Positions 45,783 to 54,219 are shown, counted from the stretch's first letter. The stretch is DNA of 64,000 nt from Rhodococcus_F sp040656415 (GCF_040656415.1 NZ_JBFAMC010000002.1:558001-622000), one strand, 5' to 3'. The notes: generated by a model not told the origin, from the letters alone. Made by a program: numbers and translations.

Positions 45783-46749
45783 GAAACAGGAGATCGACGC
45801 GCCGGGCACCCTAGGCCGGAAGGCCCGTCAAGCGCATTTCGTTGCGCCCGAACAAGTGGCAGCGCCCGCAGAGGTCGACGCGGTCCACATCGATCAGCCT
45901 CCGACCAGCATGTGGTCGGACGCCTGGCGGGATCTGCGCCGGCGCCCGCTGTTCCTGGTGGCGTCGGTGATCATATTCGTCGTAGTGGCGGTTGCGGCTT
46001 TCCCGAGTCTGTTCACCAACACAGACCCGCGGTTCTGTGACCTTACGTTCAGCATGCAGGGCCCGTCGTCGGGCCACTGGTTCGGATTCGACAGGCAGGG
46101 TTGCGACATATATTCGCGCACCATCTATGGGGCGCGAGCGTCGGTGTTGGTTGGGATCGGGACCACGTCCCTAGTGTTGGTTGTGGGAGTGGTTCTCGGC
46201 GCAGTCGCAGGGTTCTACGGCGGTGTCGTGGACTCAGTGCTGTCCAGGGTGACCGACATCTTCTTCGGCATCCCCTTCATCCTGGCCGCGATCGTCTTGA
46301 TGCAGCTGTTCACCGATCGCACCATTTGGACGGTGATCCTCGTCCTCGCCCTGTTCGGCTGGCCGCAGATGGCAAGAATTGCCCGTGGCGCGGTGATCTC
46401 GGCGAAGAACAACGACTACGTGATGGCGTCGCGGGCGTTGGGCGTATCGAATTGGCGCACGCTCGTTCGGCATGTTCTACCGAATTCGTTGGCTCCGATC
46501 ATCGTGATCGCGACCATTTCGCTCGGCATCTATATCGTCGCCGAGGCGACACTGTCCTTCCTTGGTATCGGGCTGCCGTCAACCGAGATTTCGTGGGGTG
46601 GAGACATCAGCACCGCCCAGGTCACCTTGCGTCAGGGTTCGGCGATCCTGTTCTATCCGGCCACAGCACTGGCGATCACGGTGCTCGGGTTCATCATGAT
46701 GGGCGACGCTCTGCGGGACGCGCTCGATCCCAAGGCCAGGAAGAGGTGA
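45775..46749 (+). CDS. dppC: Peptide ABC transporter permease DppC
   Basis: 324 residues, second permease subunit. It has a longer cytosolic N terminus than DppB, a first membrane helix (PLFLVASVIIFVVVAVAAF), an OppC-type periplasmic region (FGFDRQGCDIYSRTIYGARAS) and the EAA loop NDYVMASRALGVSNWRTLVRHV. ATG at 45775 lies inside the end of dppB. It pairs with DppB to form the channel. Confidence 0.94.
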   Translation: MSEKQEIDAPGTLGRKARQAHFVAPEQVAAPAEVDAVHIDQPPTSMWSDAWRDLRRRPLFLVASVIIFVVVAVAAFPSLFTNTDPRFCDLTFSMQGPSSGHWFGFDRQGCDIYSRTIYGARASVLVGIGTTSLVLVVGVVLGAVAGFYGGVVDSVLSRVTDIFFGIPFILAAIVLMQLFTDRTIWTVILVLALFGWPQMARIARGAVISAKNNDYVMASRALGVSNWRTLVRHVLPNSLAPIIVIATISLGIYIVAEATLSFLGIGLPSTEISWGGDISTAQVTLRQGSAILFYPATALAITVLGFIMMGDALRDALDPKARKR

Positions 46750-46754
46750 GCGCG

Positions 46755-48491
46755 ATGTCGACGAACGAAGGGGCCGGACAGCAGAATCTGGGAGAAGAGG
46801 TTCCCCTGCTCGAGATCCGAGACCTGGAGGTGTCGTTCGAGTCCCATTCCGGCAGCGTGCCGGCAGTGCGTGGTGTGAGCCTCACGGTCTACCCAGGGCA
46901 GACGGTCGCGATCGTCGGCGAGTCCGGCTCGGGCAAGTCCACCACCGCCCACGCGATCATCAATCTGCTCCCCGGAACCGGCAAGGTGACCGGCGGTCAG
47001 ATCCACTTCGAGGGAAGAGATCTGACGGGGATATCCGAGCGGGAGTTCGTCGCGTTGCGTGGGCGGAATATCGGACTGGTCCCACAGGACCCGATGTCCA
47101 ACCTCAACCCGGTATGGAAGGTCGGGTTCCAGATCGAGGAGGCGTTGAAGGCCAACGGGGTTACGAAAGGCAAGGCGGCGAAGACTCGCGCCGCCGAGTT
47201 GCTCGAGGAAGCGGGTCTCCCCGACGCCGAGAACCGTTTGGGGCAGTATCCGCACGAGTTCTCCGGGGGCATGCGTCAACGTGCGCTCATCGCCGTCGGG
47301 TTGGCGGCACGCCCACAGCTGCTGATCGCGGACGAGCCGACTTCGGCTCTCGACGTCACGGTCCAGCGGCAGATTCTCGACCATCTCGATGGTCTCACCA
47401 ACGAACTCGGCACAGCGGTACTCCTCATCACACACGACCTCGGGCTCGCGGCGGAACGGGCCGAGCACCTCGTCGTGATGAGCAAGGGGCAGGTCGTCGA
47501 GTCGGGTCCTGCCCTGGAAATCCTGCAGCGACCGCGGCATCCGTATACCCAGAAGTTGGTGGCCGCGGCACCATCACTGGCGTCACAGCGTCGAAGTTCG
47601 TCCCTGGCTCGAGCCGACATCCGGGAGCATTCCCTCGAAGTGGTCGACGAGGCCGAGCGGCACGGCGAGATCGGGGTCCAGTTCGGCAGGGCCACCGACG
47701 ACGTCCTCGTGGTAACCGGTCTCAACAAGGCTTTCAAGATCCGTCACGGGCTACGCAGGACCTCCGAACTCAAGGCTGTCGACGACGTCTCGTTCTCTGT
47801 CCGACGGGGAACGACCACCGCCATCGTGGGAGAGTCGGGGTCCGGAAAGTCGACCGTGGCTCAGATGGTCCTCGGGCTAGCGGCTCCCACGTCGGGGAAC
47901 GTTGTGTTCGACGGCAAGGATGTCGCGACCCTCGACCGCCGCGAGACGCTCGCTTTCCGTCGCCGGGTGCAGCCGATTTTCCAGAACCCCTACGGCACGC
48001 TCGACCCGATGTACTCGATCTTCCGAACCATCGAAGAGCCCCTCCGCACCCACAAGGTGGGGACCAAGGCGGAGCGAGAAGCGCGAGTACGTGACCTGTT
48101 GGACAAGGTGGCGTTACCGGCTTCGGTGATGCGAAGGTTCCCGAATGAGCTGTCCGGGGGGCAGCGGCAGCGTGTGGCGATTGCCCGGGCGCTGGCTCTG
48201 CAACCCGAAATGGTGGTGTGCGACGAGGCGGTATCAGCACTGGACGTACTGGTCCAGGACCAGATCCTGACATTGCTCAACGACCTGCAGGCAGAGTTGG
48301 GACTGACGTACTTGTTCATCACCCACGACCTGGCGGTTGTTCGGCAGATTGCTGACGACGTGCTGGTCATGTCCGCCGGTGCCATCGTCGAGAAAGCCAC
48401 GACGGACGAAGTGTTCAGCTCCCCGAAGGAGGACTACACGCGGAAGTTGCTCGAGGCGATTCCTGGTGGATCGATCCGGCTCGGTGCCTGA
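46755..48491 (+). CDS. dppD: Fused dual ATPase DppD of the peptide transporter
   Basis: 578 residues carrying two complete ABC ATPase domains, equal to DppD-DppF fused. Domain 1: GESGSGKSTTAH, signature FSGGMRQRALIA, LLIADEPTSALDV. Domain 2: GESGSGKSTVAQ, LSGGQRQRVAIARA, VVCDEAVSALDV, and an oligopeptide-type C-terminal segment (DYTRKLLEAIPGG). ATG at 46755 with AGAGGTGA before it; the GTG at 46746 is an alternative start. It energises DppBC at the inner face. The fusion is the same as Rv3663c. Confidence 0.94.
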   Translation: MSTNEGAGQQNLGEEVPLLEIRDLEVSFESHSGSVPAVRGVSLTVYPGQTVAIVGESGSGKSTTAHAIINLLPGTGKVTGGQIHFEGRDLTGISEREFVALRGRNIGLVPQDPMSNLNPVWKVGFQIEEALKANGVTKGKAAKTRAAELLEEAGLPDAENRLGQYPHEFSGGMRQRALIAVGLAARPQLLIADEPTSALDVTVQRQILDHLDGLTNELGTAVLLITHDLGLAAERAEHLVVMSKGQVVESGPALEILQRPRHPYTQKLVAAAPSLASQRRSSSLARADIREHSLEVVDEAERHGEIGVQFGRATDDVLVVTGLNKAFKIRHGLRRTSELKAVDDVSFSVRRGTTTAIVGESGSGKSTVAQMVLGLAAPTSGNVVFDGKDVATLDRRETLAFRRRVQPIFQNPYGTLDPMYSIFRTIEEPLRTHKVGTKAEREARVRDLLDKVALPASVMRRFPNELSGGQRQRVAIARALALQPEMVVCDEAVSALDVLVQDQILTLLNDLQAELGLTYLFITHDLAVVRQIADDVLVMSAGAIVEKATTDEVFSSPKEDYTRKLLEAIPGGSIRLGA

Positions 48492-48539
48492 CATGGGGCA
48501 ACGTTTCTTGCCGTCAGTCGCCGGGTAGCGTTCCGAGGT

Positions 48540-49289
48540 GTGAGTGATCCATTGCAGCCCCTCATCGATCTTCCCGGCGTGCGCGAGGCCGCGGATCGTG
48601 CCCGCAAAGCGCTCGGGGCGGTTCATCGACACAAGGCCAACCGTCGTGGATGGCCAACCTCTGCGGCTGAGGCGGCGGTGCGGGCGGCCCGCGCCTCGGC
48701 ATTGATCGACGGGGGCAGCAACGAACTTCCAATCTCGGGAGAGCCGGGCGACCCGATACTGGCCGGCGCACTGCGCGTAGGGCAGGCGCTCGATGGCGAC
48801 GCGCTCACGCTTCTGCAGTCCACTTGGAGGCGGGCACCTCTCCAAGCCCTCGCCAGGCTACATCTGCTGGCCGCGGCAGACCTCGTAGAGGATCAAGAAC
48901 TGTTGGGGAGGCCGCACACTGGCCCTGGAGTGGCCGAACGACTGGACGGACTCGCGCAACTCGTTACCGGAGGGACGAGTGCACCAGCTCCGGTTCTGGC
49001 GGCCGTGGTGCACGGGGAATTGTTGACGCTGAAGCCGTTCGGAGTCGGCGACGGTATCGTGGCCCGTGCTGCGTCCCGCCTCGTCGCGGTGTCTAGTGGC
49101 CTCGATCCCCATAATCTCGGGGTGCCGGAGGTCAGTTGGCTACGTCGACCGCAGGCGTATCGCAACGCTGCTGCTGCATTCGCTTCAGGCGAAGCGGAGG
49201 GGGTCGGGAGCTGGGTCGTCCTGTGCTGCGGTGCATTCGAGGCCGGCGCGCGCGAGGCGACCTCTATCGCGGATGCTGCATCGAGCTAG
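48540..49289 (+). CDS. Degenerate Fic-fold protein (Rv3662c position)
   Basis: 249 residues. The region VVHGELLTLKPFGVGDGIVARAA aligns by eye with the Fic core HxFx(D/E)GNGRxxR but reads K165-PFGVGDGIVAR: the catalytic His is Lys, Asn is Asp and the first Arg is Ile. Upstream, ASALIDGG (53-60) resembles the inhibitory helix (S/T)xxxE(G/N). AMP transfer is thus not expected; the fold may have a binding or scaffold role. The start is GTG at 48540, 48 bases after dppD, so it may be the last gene of that operon. It takes the place of Rv3662c, next to the Ms1-like RNA. Confidence 0.6.
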   Translation: MSDPLQPLIDLPGVREAADRARKALGAVHRHKANRRGWPTSAAEAAVRAARASALIDGGSNELPISGEPGDPILAGALRVGQALDGDALTLLQSTWRRAPLQALARLHLLAAADLVEDQELLGRPHTGPGVAERLDGLAQLVTGGTSAPAPVLAAVVHGELLTLKPFGVGDGIVARAASRLVAVSSGLDPHNLGVPEVSWLRRPQAYRNAAAAFASGEAEGVGSWVVLCCGAFEAGAREATSIADAASS

Positions 49290-49344
49290 GACGTACGTAC
49301 CGAAATCTTTTGCGCGACACGTGAAGACCCGTTGAGAATAACGA

Positions 49345-49650
49345 GATTGAAATAACGAGGGCGGCGCTACCGACTTCCGTCAGCTTCGCCGCCCATCAGC
49401 ACGGACAACTGGTTACCAAGCGTGCTCGGTGGGTTGTGTGGCTGGCCTCGGCGAGAGTTCGCAGTCGTCGGGTCGTCCTGCAACCGGTGCAGGTTCCTTG
49501 CCGATCGAACCCGAGTCTCGCAGGCCCACAACGCTTCTGCCCTTATAGTGGCTTGCTGCTCCGCGTGGGTACCGAGTGTCCGTGCTAGGAATCCTGGTCG
49601 GGAAATCGATCCTTCTCTTCTGGGTCGATTTTGGCCTTCCGTTTTTCCGT
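49345..49650 (-). ncRNA. Ms1/MTS2823-like RNA polymerase-binding small RNA (candidate)
   Basis: In M. tuberculosis the abundant sRNA MTS2823 (Ms1), about 300 nt, lies beside Rv3662c and antisense to it; this region is in the same place and orientation. On the minus strand there is a promoter TTGCAG (49685-49680), a 17-base spacer and TACAAA (49662-49657), predicting a start near 49650. An intrinsic terminator follows: GGGCGGCG-N20-CGCCGCCC (49394-49359) then a T-rich tail. The implied transcript of about 305 nt matches Ms1 length. An internal stem pairs 49603-49609 with 49625-49631. Ms1 binds core RNA polymerase free of sigma. No open frame fits here. I could not compare primary sequence. Confidence 0.72.
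49359..49394 (-). terminator. Intrinsic terminator of the Ms1-like RNA
   Basis: 8-bp GC-only arms with a 20-base loop region, followed on the minus strand by TCGTTATTTC. One of the few terminators here with a recognisable U-rich tail. Confidence 0.75.
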
Positions 49651-49656
49651 AACTCC

Positions 49657-49685
49657 TTTGTACCCCGCGCCCACCCTCGCTGCAA
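49657..49685 (-). promoter_or_regulatory. Sigma-A-type promoter of the Ms1-like RNA
   Basis: TTGCAG, 17 bases, TACAAA on the minus strand: four of six bases match in the -35 box (TTGACA) and four of six in the -10 box (TATAAT), with ideal spacing. Confidence 0.65.
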
Positions 49686-50278
49686 GAGGCAAATTTCGTT
49701 TGTGACCGTATCTCGGAGTGGGGAGTTCGGCAGTTGTTCTGCACCACTCGTTGGGTGATACGCACCCGCCGCAACTGCAATGACGCTGGTCGCGGCGGTC
49801 GTCTCAATGGCGGCCGTGGCCGGCGACGAGAAGAGTTTTCAGCGATTTGCGGATTCGAGAAAGTCGATATGGGACAACAGTTTCCAGTCTTGACAACCCG
49901 AAGAACTCGATTTTTTTCGTTGCAGCAACGAAACGACTTCTCGAGATATCCGGGTCCTGCGCTCCACCGTTGGCATGCGGGTGACGCTGACCGTGGACAC
50001 GCGCACGCCGGCGACGAACGATTTGACGTCATGGTCGATGCCGGGAGCGATGCTGGTGCACGATCCCGGTACCGTGCTGGTGGCTCCCGGAGCTCAGGTT
50101 CTCGAGTACCGCACTCGGCGAAGCAGGCGGCCCTACGGGGATGACTCCGGGGCGTATCCGGAAACCGGTTCGGTATCCGCAATTGGATACCGAACTCTCG
50201 TTATGTTTCCGCGTTCCAAACAGGCACCACAATCGCACTTGCGGATACCGATCGGGGAAGGTGTAGTATTGCAAATGT
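49686..50278. other. Non-coding stretch rich in palindromes
   Basis: About 590 bases with no convincing gene; the frames present lack ribosome sites and coding character. It contains a 19-bp palindrome (TTTCGTTGC-a-GCAACGAAA, 49915-49933) and a 26-bp one (TTCGGTATCC-N6-GGATACCGAA, 50169-50194), with further GGATACCG-like half-sites near 50154 and 50243. In M. tuberculosis a HAD-family gene (Rv3661) lies here; it is missing. Confidence 0.6.
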
Positions 50279-50367
50279 TCCGGACTTGATCCGGACGGTG
50301 TTCAGCCCGACCCCCCGGGGCTGAACACAGACGACCCTCGCCTCCTCCCCCCCTGGCGAGGGTCGTC
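50279..50367 (+). ncRNA. Row of three hairpins upstream of ssd; possible leader or sRNA
   Basis: Three consecutive stem-loops: TCCGGA-N5-TCCGGA (50279-50295), TGTTCAGCCC-N9-GGGCTGAACA (50299-50327) and a 13-bp stem around a C-rich loop (50330-50367). A weak promoter-like pair (TTGCGG 50239-50244, TAGTAT 50264-50269, 19-base spacing) precedes them. Either a short structured RNA or a double terminator shielding the ssd operon. Confidence 0.4.
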
Positions 50368-50421
50368 CTCTATCTCGGCAACTGGAGCTTCAGCCCCTGA
50401 ACCGGCGCCTTTGACCGGTAT

Positions 50422-50448
50422 TTGTCCACAGATCCGAAGCTGTCCACA
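50422..50448. promoter_or_regulatory. Two DnaA-box-like sites before ssd
   Basis: TTGTCCACA at 50422-50430 is the exact actinobacterial DnaA box. CTGTCCACA at 50440-50448 differs at one base, in the same orientation, 18 bases on. They lie 50-80 bases upstream of the ssd start. Confidence 0.6.
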
Positions 50449-50499
50449 GTTCGCGCAGACTGTCTGTCGGCGGTCCGCTCGACGGGGCACGCTCACCGT

Positions 50500-51591
50500 G
50501 TGGACGAAAATGGTGGCGGTGAGGTTCTGGTCTTGGTCCAAGACGAGGCGTTGTTACAGAGCATCAGGCGGGTAGCCGCGGCGGCTGACCGGGAGTTGCA
50601 GGAAGCCGATATCGCGGACGCAAGGCATGTCTGGGGTACCGCGCCGATCGTGATACTCGACAGCCATATGGCTGTCGCCTGCCGCAATCGCCTACCCCGG
50701 CGACGCCATGTGGTGCTGCTGTGCGACGGTCCACCGACTGTGGACGAGTGGCGGATTGCGACTGCCGTCGGCGCGGAACACGTGCTCGGGGTGCCAGACG
50801 ATGAATCGGCACTCGTTGCTGTGCTCGGTGAGCCATCAGAACCGTCGGAAGGGGACGGCACCGTGCTCGCCGTGGTCGGTGGTTGCGGTGGCGCTGGCGC
50901 TTCGACTCTGGCTGCAGCAATCGCACTGACCGCGGCAACAAAACGTCTACAGTCGACGCTCTTGCTCGATGCCGATGCCTGGGGATCCGGCCTCGACATG
51001 CTGCTGGGTATCGAGGAAGTTCCAGGGCTGCGATGGTCCGGGCTGTCGATCGAGGGAGGGCGCATCTCCTCGGATGCACTCAGCGACGCACTTCCACCCG
51101 CGGGCGAACGGCTTCGTGTGTTGGCCTCCGGCCGAAGGGGTAACGGTGATGCCGGGCTGACGGCGGCAGCCGTTCGTGCGGTACTCGATGCCAGCCGTCG
51201 TTCGGGCGAACTGGTGGTGTGCGACGCACCCCGCTTTCCCAACCAGGTCACGGAGACCGTCCTCGAAATATCGGATCTGGTGGTTCTCGTCATACCGGCT
51301 ACCGTGCGCGCATGTATCGCCGCCGGGAAAGTGGCGAAGTGGATTGCCGAGCGGAACCCGAATCAGGGCATCGTAGTTCGCGGACCGGCGCCTGGCGGAC
51401 TGCGTGGGTCGGACTTGGCGGAGGTGCTCGGCATACCGCTGATTGCATCGATGCGTGCCGAGCGCGGACTCTCCGGGATGCTCGAACTTGGCGGGCTGAG
51501 ACCGGGTAGGCGTTCTTCGCTGAGTGTCGTTGCCGGCGCGATTCTCGACACGGTCGCCAGTAGGCCGAGCTCACGTGAGTGGGCGGCGTGA
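50500..51591 (+). CDS. ssd: Septum-site-determining/TadZ-like protein Ssd
   Basis: 363 residues, Rv3660c type: an N-terminal receiver-like region, then a MinD/ParA-like ATPase fold with AVVGGCGGAGASTLAAAIAL. This P loop lacks both lysines of a deviant Walker A (KGGxGKT), as in CpaE/TadZ proteins, so ATP hydrolysis is doubtful. LLLDADAWGSGLD gives the switch region. GTG at 50500; a TTG at 50422 is in frame but falls in the DnaA-box pair. Rv3660c inhibits septation when overproduced; TadZ homologues place the Tad machine at the pole. First gene of the tad operon; stop overlaps tadA (GTGA). Confidence 0.88.
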   Translation: MDENGGGEVLVLVQDEALLQSIRRVAAAADRELQEADIADARHVWGTAPIVILDSHMAVACRNRLPRRRHVVLLCDGPPTVDEWRIATAVGAEHVLGVPDDESALVAVLGEPSEPSEGDGTVLAVVGGCGGAGASTLAAAIALTAATKRLQSTLLLDADAWGSGLDMLLGIEEVPGLRWSGLSIEGGRISSDALSDALPPAGERLRVLASGRRGNGDAGLTAAAVRAVLDASRRSGELVVCDAPRFPNQVTETVLEISDLVVLVIPATVRACIAAGKVAKWIAERNPNQGIVVRGPAPGGLRGSDLAEVLGIPLIASMRAERGLSGMLELGGLRPGRRSSLSVVAGAILDTVASRPSSREWAA

Positions 51592-52790
51592 GTTCCCTCG
51601 TAACCCCAGAACTTCTCGACAGGGTGCGTGAGCGTCTTGCGCACTCGTCCGGCGAACCGACGCCCGCGCTGGTCGCCGCGGCCATCCGCACGGAGTCCGG
51701 CGGGGTGCTCGGCGACACCGACCTGCTCGCAGCATTGCGGGTCTTGATGACCGAATTGACCGGGGCGGGACCGCTCGAATCCTTACTTGCCGAGCCAGGT
51801 ATTGCCGATGTGCTCGTCACCGCACCCGATCAGGTATGGGTCGATTGCGGGCGTGGGCTCGAACGCACGGCCGTGCGCTTCGCAGACGAGGCCGCTGTGC
51901 GCCGACTTGCGCAACGCCTTGCCCTCTCAGCCGGGCGCAGGCTCGACGACGCCCAGCCGTGGGTAGACGGCCGCCTCCGAGAGGTTGGGAACGGTTCTTT
52001 CGGAGTCCGACTCCATGCCGTGCTCGCTCCCGTTGCACAAGGCGGAACCTGCCTGTCGTTGCGGGTTCTTCGCCCAGCAACCCAGGGTCTCGAGGAGTTG
52101 GCCGCGCGCGGTGCCGTTCCGGAAGCGGCCCGCGCACTGTTGTTGAAGATCGTGCGGGCCCGGCTGGCCTTTCTGGTCACGGGCGGTACCGGAGCAGGAA
52201 AGACTACGTTGTTGGCCGCGCTGCTCGGAGCGGTTGATCCGGCTGAACGGATCGTCTGTGTGGAGGATGCGGCAGAGCTGGCGCCGACGCACCCGCACGT
52301 GGTCCGGTTGGTGGCTCGAGCCCCAAATGTTGAGGGTGTCGGTGAGGTAACCGTCCGTGACCTCGTCCGGCAATCCCTACGGATGCGCCCGGACCGGATT
52401 GTCGTAGGTGAGGTGCGCGGCGCCGAGGTGGTCGATCTGCTGACGGCACTCAATACGGGGCACGATGGCGGCGCCGGAACGGTGCATGCGAATTCGCCGC
52501 AGGAGGTGCCTGCCCGACTCGAAGCGCTGGCGGCGCTCGGTGGGATGGATCGCGCTGCCCTGCACAGTCAACTAGCGGCCGCCGTTCAGGTGATCGTGCA
52601 CGTCCACCGGTCCTCGAGTGGAGTACGTCGGCTGACCCAGATCGGCGTCGTGACCCGTGAAGCGGACGGGCTCGTCACGATTGCTCCCGCCTGGGACGAG
52701 GGCATAGGAGAGGGGCTCGGAGCGCACCAGCTTCGCCAGTTCTGCTCTCGGCGGGGATCGTCGGACTCGCCGCACGAGGAGACACCGTGA
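51588..52790 (+). CDS. tadA: Tad secretion ATPase TadA/CpaF
   Basis: 400 residues of the secretion-ATPase family (PF00437). Walker A VTGGTGAGKTTLLAALLG near 190, then EDAAELAPTHPHVVRL (Asp box), LRMRPDRIVVGEVRG (Walker B), and GHDGGAGTVHANSP (His box). It powers assembly of Flp-type pili or secretion at the inner face of the membrane. GTG at 51588 overlaps the ssd stop by 4 bases, and its own stop overlaps tadB by 4 bases. Corresponds to Rv3659c. Confidence 0.93.
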   Translation: MSSLVTPELLDRVRERLAHSSGEPTPALVAAAIRTESGGVLGDTDLLAALRVLMTELTGAGPLESLLAEPGIADVLVTAPDQVWVDCGRGLERTAVRFADEAAVRRLAQRLALSAGRRLDDAQPWVDGRLREVGNGSFGVRLHAVLAPVAQGGTCLSLRVLRPATQGLEELAARGAVPEAARALLLKIVRARLAFLVTGGTGAGKTTLLAALLGAVDPAERIVCVEDAAELAPTHPHVVRLVARAPNVEGVGEVTVRDLVRQSLRMRPDRIVVGEVRGAEVVDLLTALNTGHDGGAGTVHANSPQEVPARLEALAALGGMDRAALHSQLAAAVQVIVHVHRSSSGVRRLTQIGVVTREADGLVTIAPAWDEGIGEGLGAHQLRQFCSRRGSSDSPHEETP

Positions 52791-53578
52791 TCGCAGGTCT
52801 GGTGACTCTCGCGCTCGCTGTGATGGTTGTGCCATCTTCAGGGTCGCGACTTCGCTTGATCGCAGCTATGGGCAGGGAACCAACCCGTCGACGACTGCGA
52901 CTCCCATGGACCATTCCTGCCGCACTCGCCGGCACTCTGGTTGTATACGAACTGGGCGGGTCCTTCGCGGTGGTGGCGACGGTGATCGTATGCACGACAG
53001 CCTGGTTCAGACTTGGACGCCGACGTTCAGCTCTCGCCAAGAACGCTGAGCTGCGGGTGATCCTGTCGAGCCTCGAGGTGGTGACCGCAGAACTCCGTGT
53101 GGGCGCGCATCCCGCCGCGGCTTGCGAGACCGCCGCCGACGAGTGCGCCGGTACCGTGTCGGCAGCCCTTCGGGCGGCCTCGGCACGTGCGCGACTCGGT
53201 GGATCTGCTGCCGACGGATTCCGGATCACCAACTCTCCGGTCGCCATAGAGCTGAAGAGGATTGCCGACACTTGGGCTGTCGCTGAAGCACACGGACTAG
53301 CGTTGGTTGAGCTTCTGGAGGCGGCGCGCGCGGATCTCTTGGGGCGCAGTCGCTTCAGGCAGCGTACCGAGGCCGGGTTGGCGGGAGCGAGAGCGACCGC
53401 GAGTGTGCTCGCTGGACTACCGCTGCTGGGTATTGGTCTCGGCCAAATGATGGGCGCGGCTCCCCTGAAGGTGTTGTTCAGCGGTGGACTCGGCGGAATC
53501 TTGTTGATATTCGGAGCGGGACTGGCATGCGCGGGCCTGTTGTGGACCGATCGAATCACCGGACGGGTTACGGGATGA
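52787..53578 (+). CDS. tadB: Tad membrane protein TadB
   Basis: 263 residues, GspF/TadB family platform protein. Membrane helices at the N terminus (GLVTLALAVMVV; IPAALAGTLVVYELGG) and C terminus (LGGILLIFGAGLACAGLLW) flank a helical cytosolic domain (LSSLEVVTAELRVGAHPAAA). GTG at 52787 in a 4-base overlap with tadA; its stop overlaps tadC by 4 bases. Rv3658c position. Confidence 0.85.
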   Translation: MIAGLVTLALAVMVVPSSGSRLRLIAAMGREPTRRRLRLPWTIPAALAGTLVVYELGGSFAVVATVIVCTTAWFRLGRRRSALAKNAELRVILSSLEVVTAELRVGAHPAAACETAADECAGTVSAALRAASARARLGGSAADGFRITNSPVAIELKRIADTWAVAEAHGLALVELLEAARADLLGRSRFRQRTEAGLAGARATASVLAGLPLLGIGLGQMMGAAPLKVLFSGGLGGILLIFGAGLACAGLLWTDRITGRVTG

Positions 53579-54162
53579 TCTGGTGCGCAGTGCTCCTCGT
53601 GGCGGGTTCTCTTCTCGTGTTTCCCGGGCGCAGGCCGCCGATGCAGCGATTACAACAACCCGACGCCGACGGGGGCGGTGTGGCAAATGCCGCAAACGAG
53701 GTGCCATCAGGAAAGGACCCTCTCGCGGTGGCGGCGGCCTTCGACCTGCTGGCTGCGTGCTTGCGTGCGGGACTTCCGGTCGCGACTGCAGCTGACGCAG
53801 TGTCCCGATCTGCCCCACCACCGCTGTCGGAATCCCTACGCCGTGCCGCGGATTTGCTGGCGTTGGGCGCCGACCCGACGGCCGCGTGGGAGGCGGCGGC
53901 GTCGGACCCGGCCACCGAATCTCTCGCCCGTATGGCGCGGCGGTCGGCTCAATCGGGTTCGTCGCTGGCGGGTTCGATAACCGAGCTCGCCATCGACAGC
54001 CGTACAGAAGCTGAACATTCGGCAGCGGCGTCTGCCGAGCGAGCCGGAGTTCTGATCAGCGGGCCGTTGGGGCTGTGCTTCCTGCCGGCATTCATCTGCC
54101 TAGGGATCATTCCCGTCGTGATCGGTCTGGCCTCACATGTGCTCGACGGCGGACTGCTTTGA
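53575..54162 (+). CDS. tadC: Tad membrane protein TadC
   Basis: 195 residues, second GspF-type platform protein (Rv3657c position). An N-terminal helix (MIWCAVLLVAGSLLVF), a cytosolic helical domain starting DPLAVAAAFDLLAACLRAGLP, and a C-terminal helix (GLCFLPAFICLGIIPVVIGL). ATG at 53575 overlaps the tadB stop. It works with TadB as the assembly platform. Confidence 0.85.
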   Translation: MIWCAVLLVAGSLLVFPGRRPPMQRLQQPDADGGGVANAANEVPSGKDPLAVAAAFDLLAACLRAGLPVATAADAVSRSAPPPLSESLRRAADLLALGADPTAAWEAAASDPATESLARMARRSAQSGSSLAGSITELAIDSRTEAEHSAAASAERAGVLISGPLGLCFLPAFICLGIIPVVIGLASHVLDGGLL

Positions 54163-54219
54163 CAAAAAGATACTTCCGGCGCGGAGTCGCTGCGCCGGAT
54201 ACCGAGGAGGGGGAACACA

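Noticed and set aside
49367..50182. Long minus-strand open frame of 271 codons
   Set aside because: Arg/Pro/Ser-rich translation typical of GC-driven chance frames; it overlaps the Ms1-like promoter and RNA, and nothing resembles the HAD protein expected by synteny.
49975..50289. Plus-strand open frame of 104 codons upstream of ssd
   Set aside because: No ribosome site, no recognisable motif, and it runs through the palindromes and into the hairpins; overlapping frames of similar length exist on the other strand.
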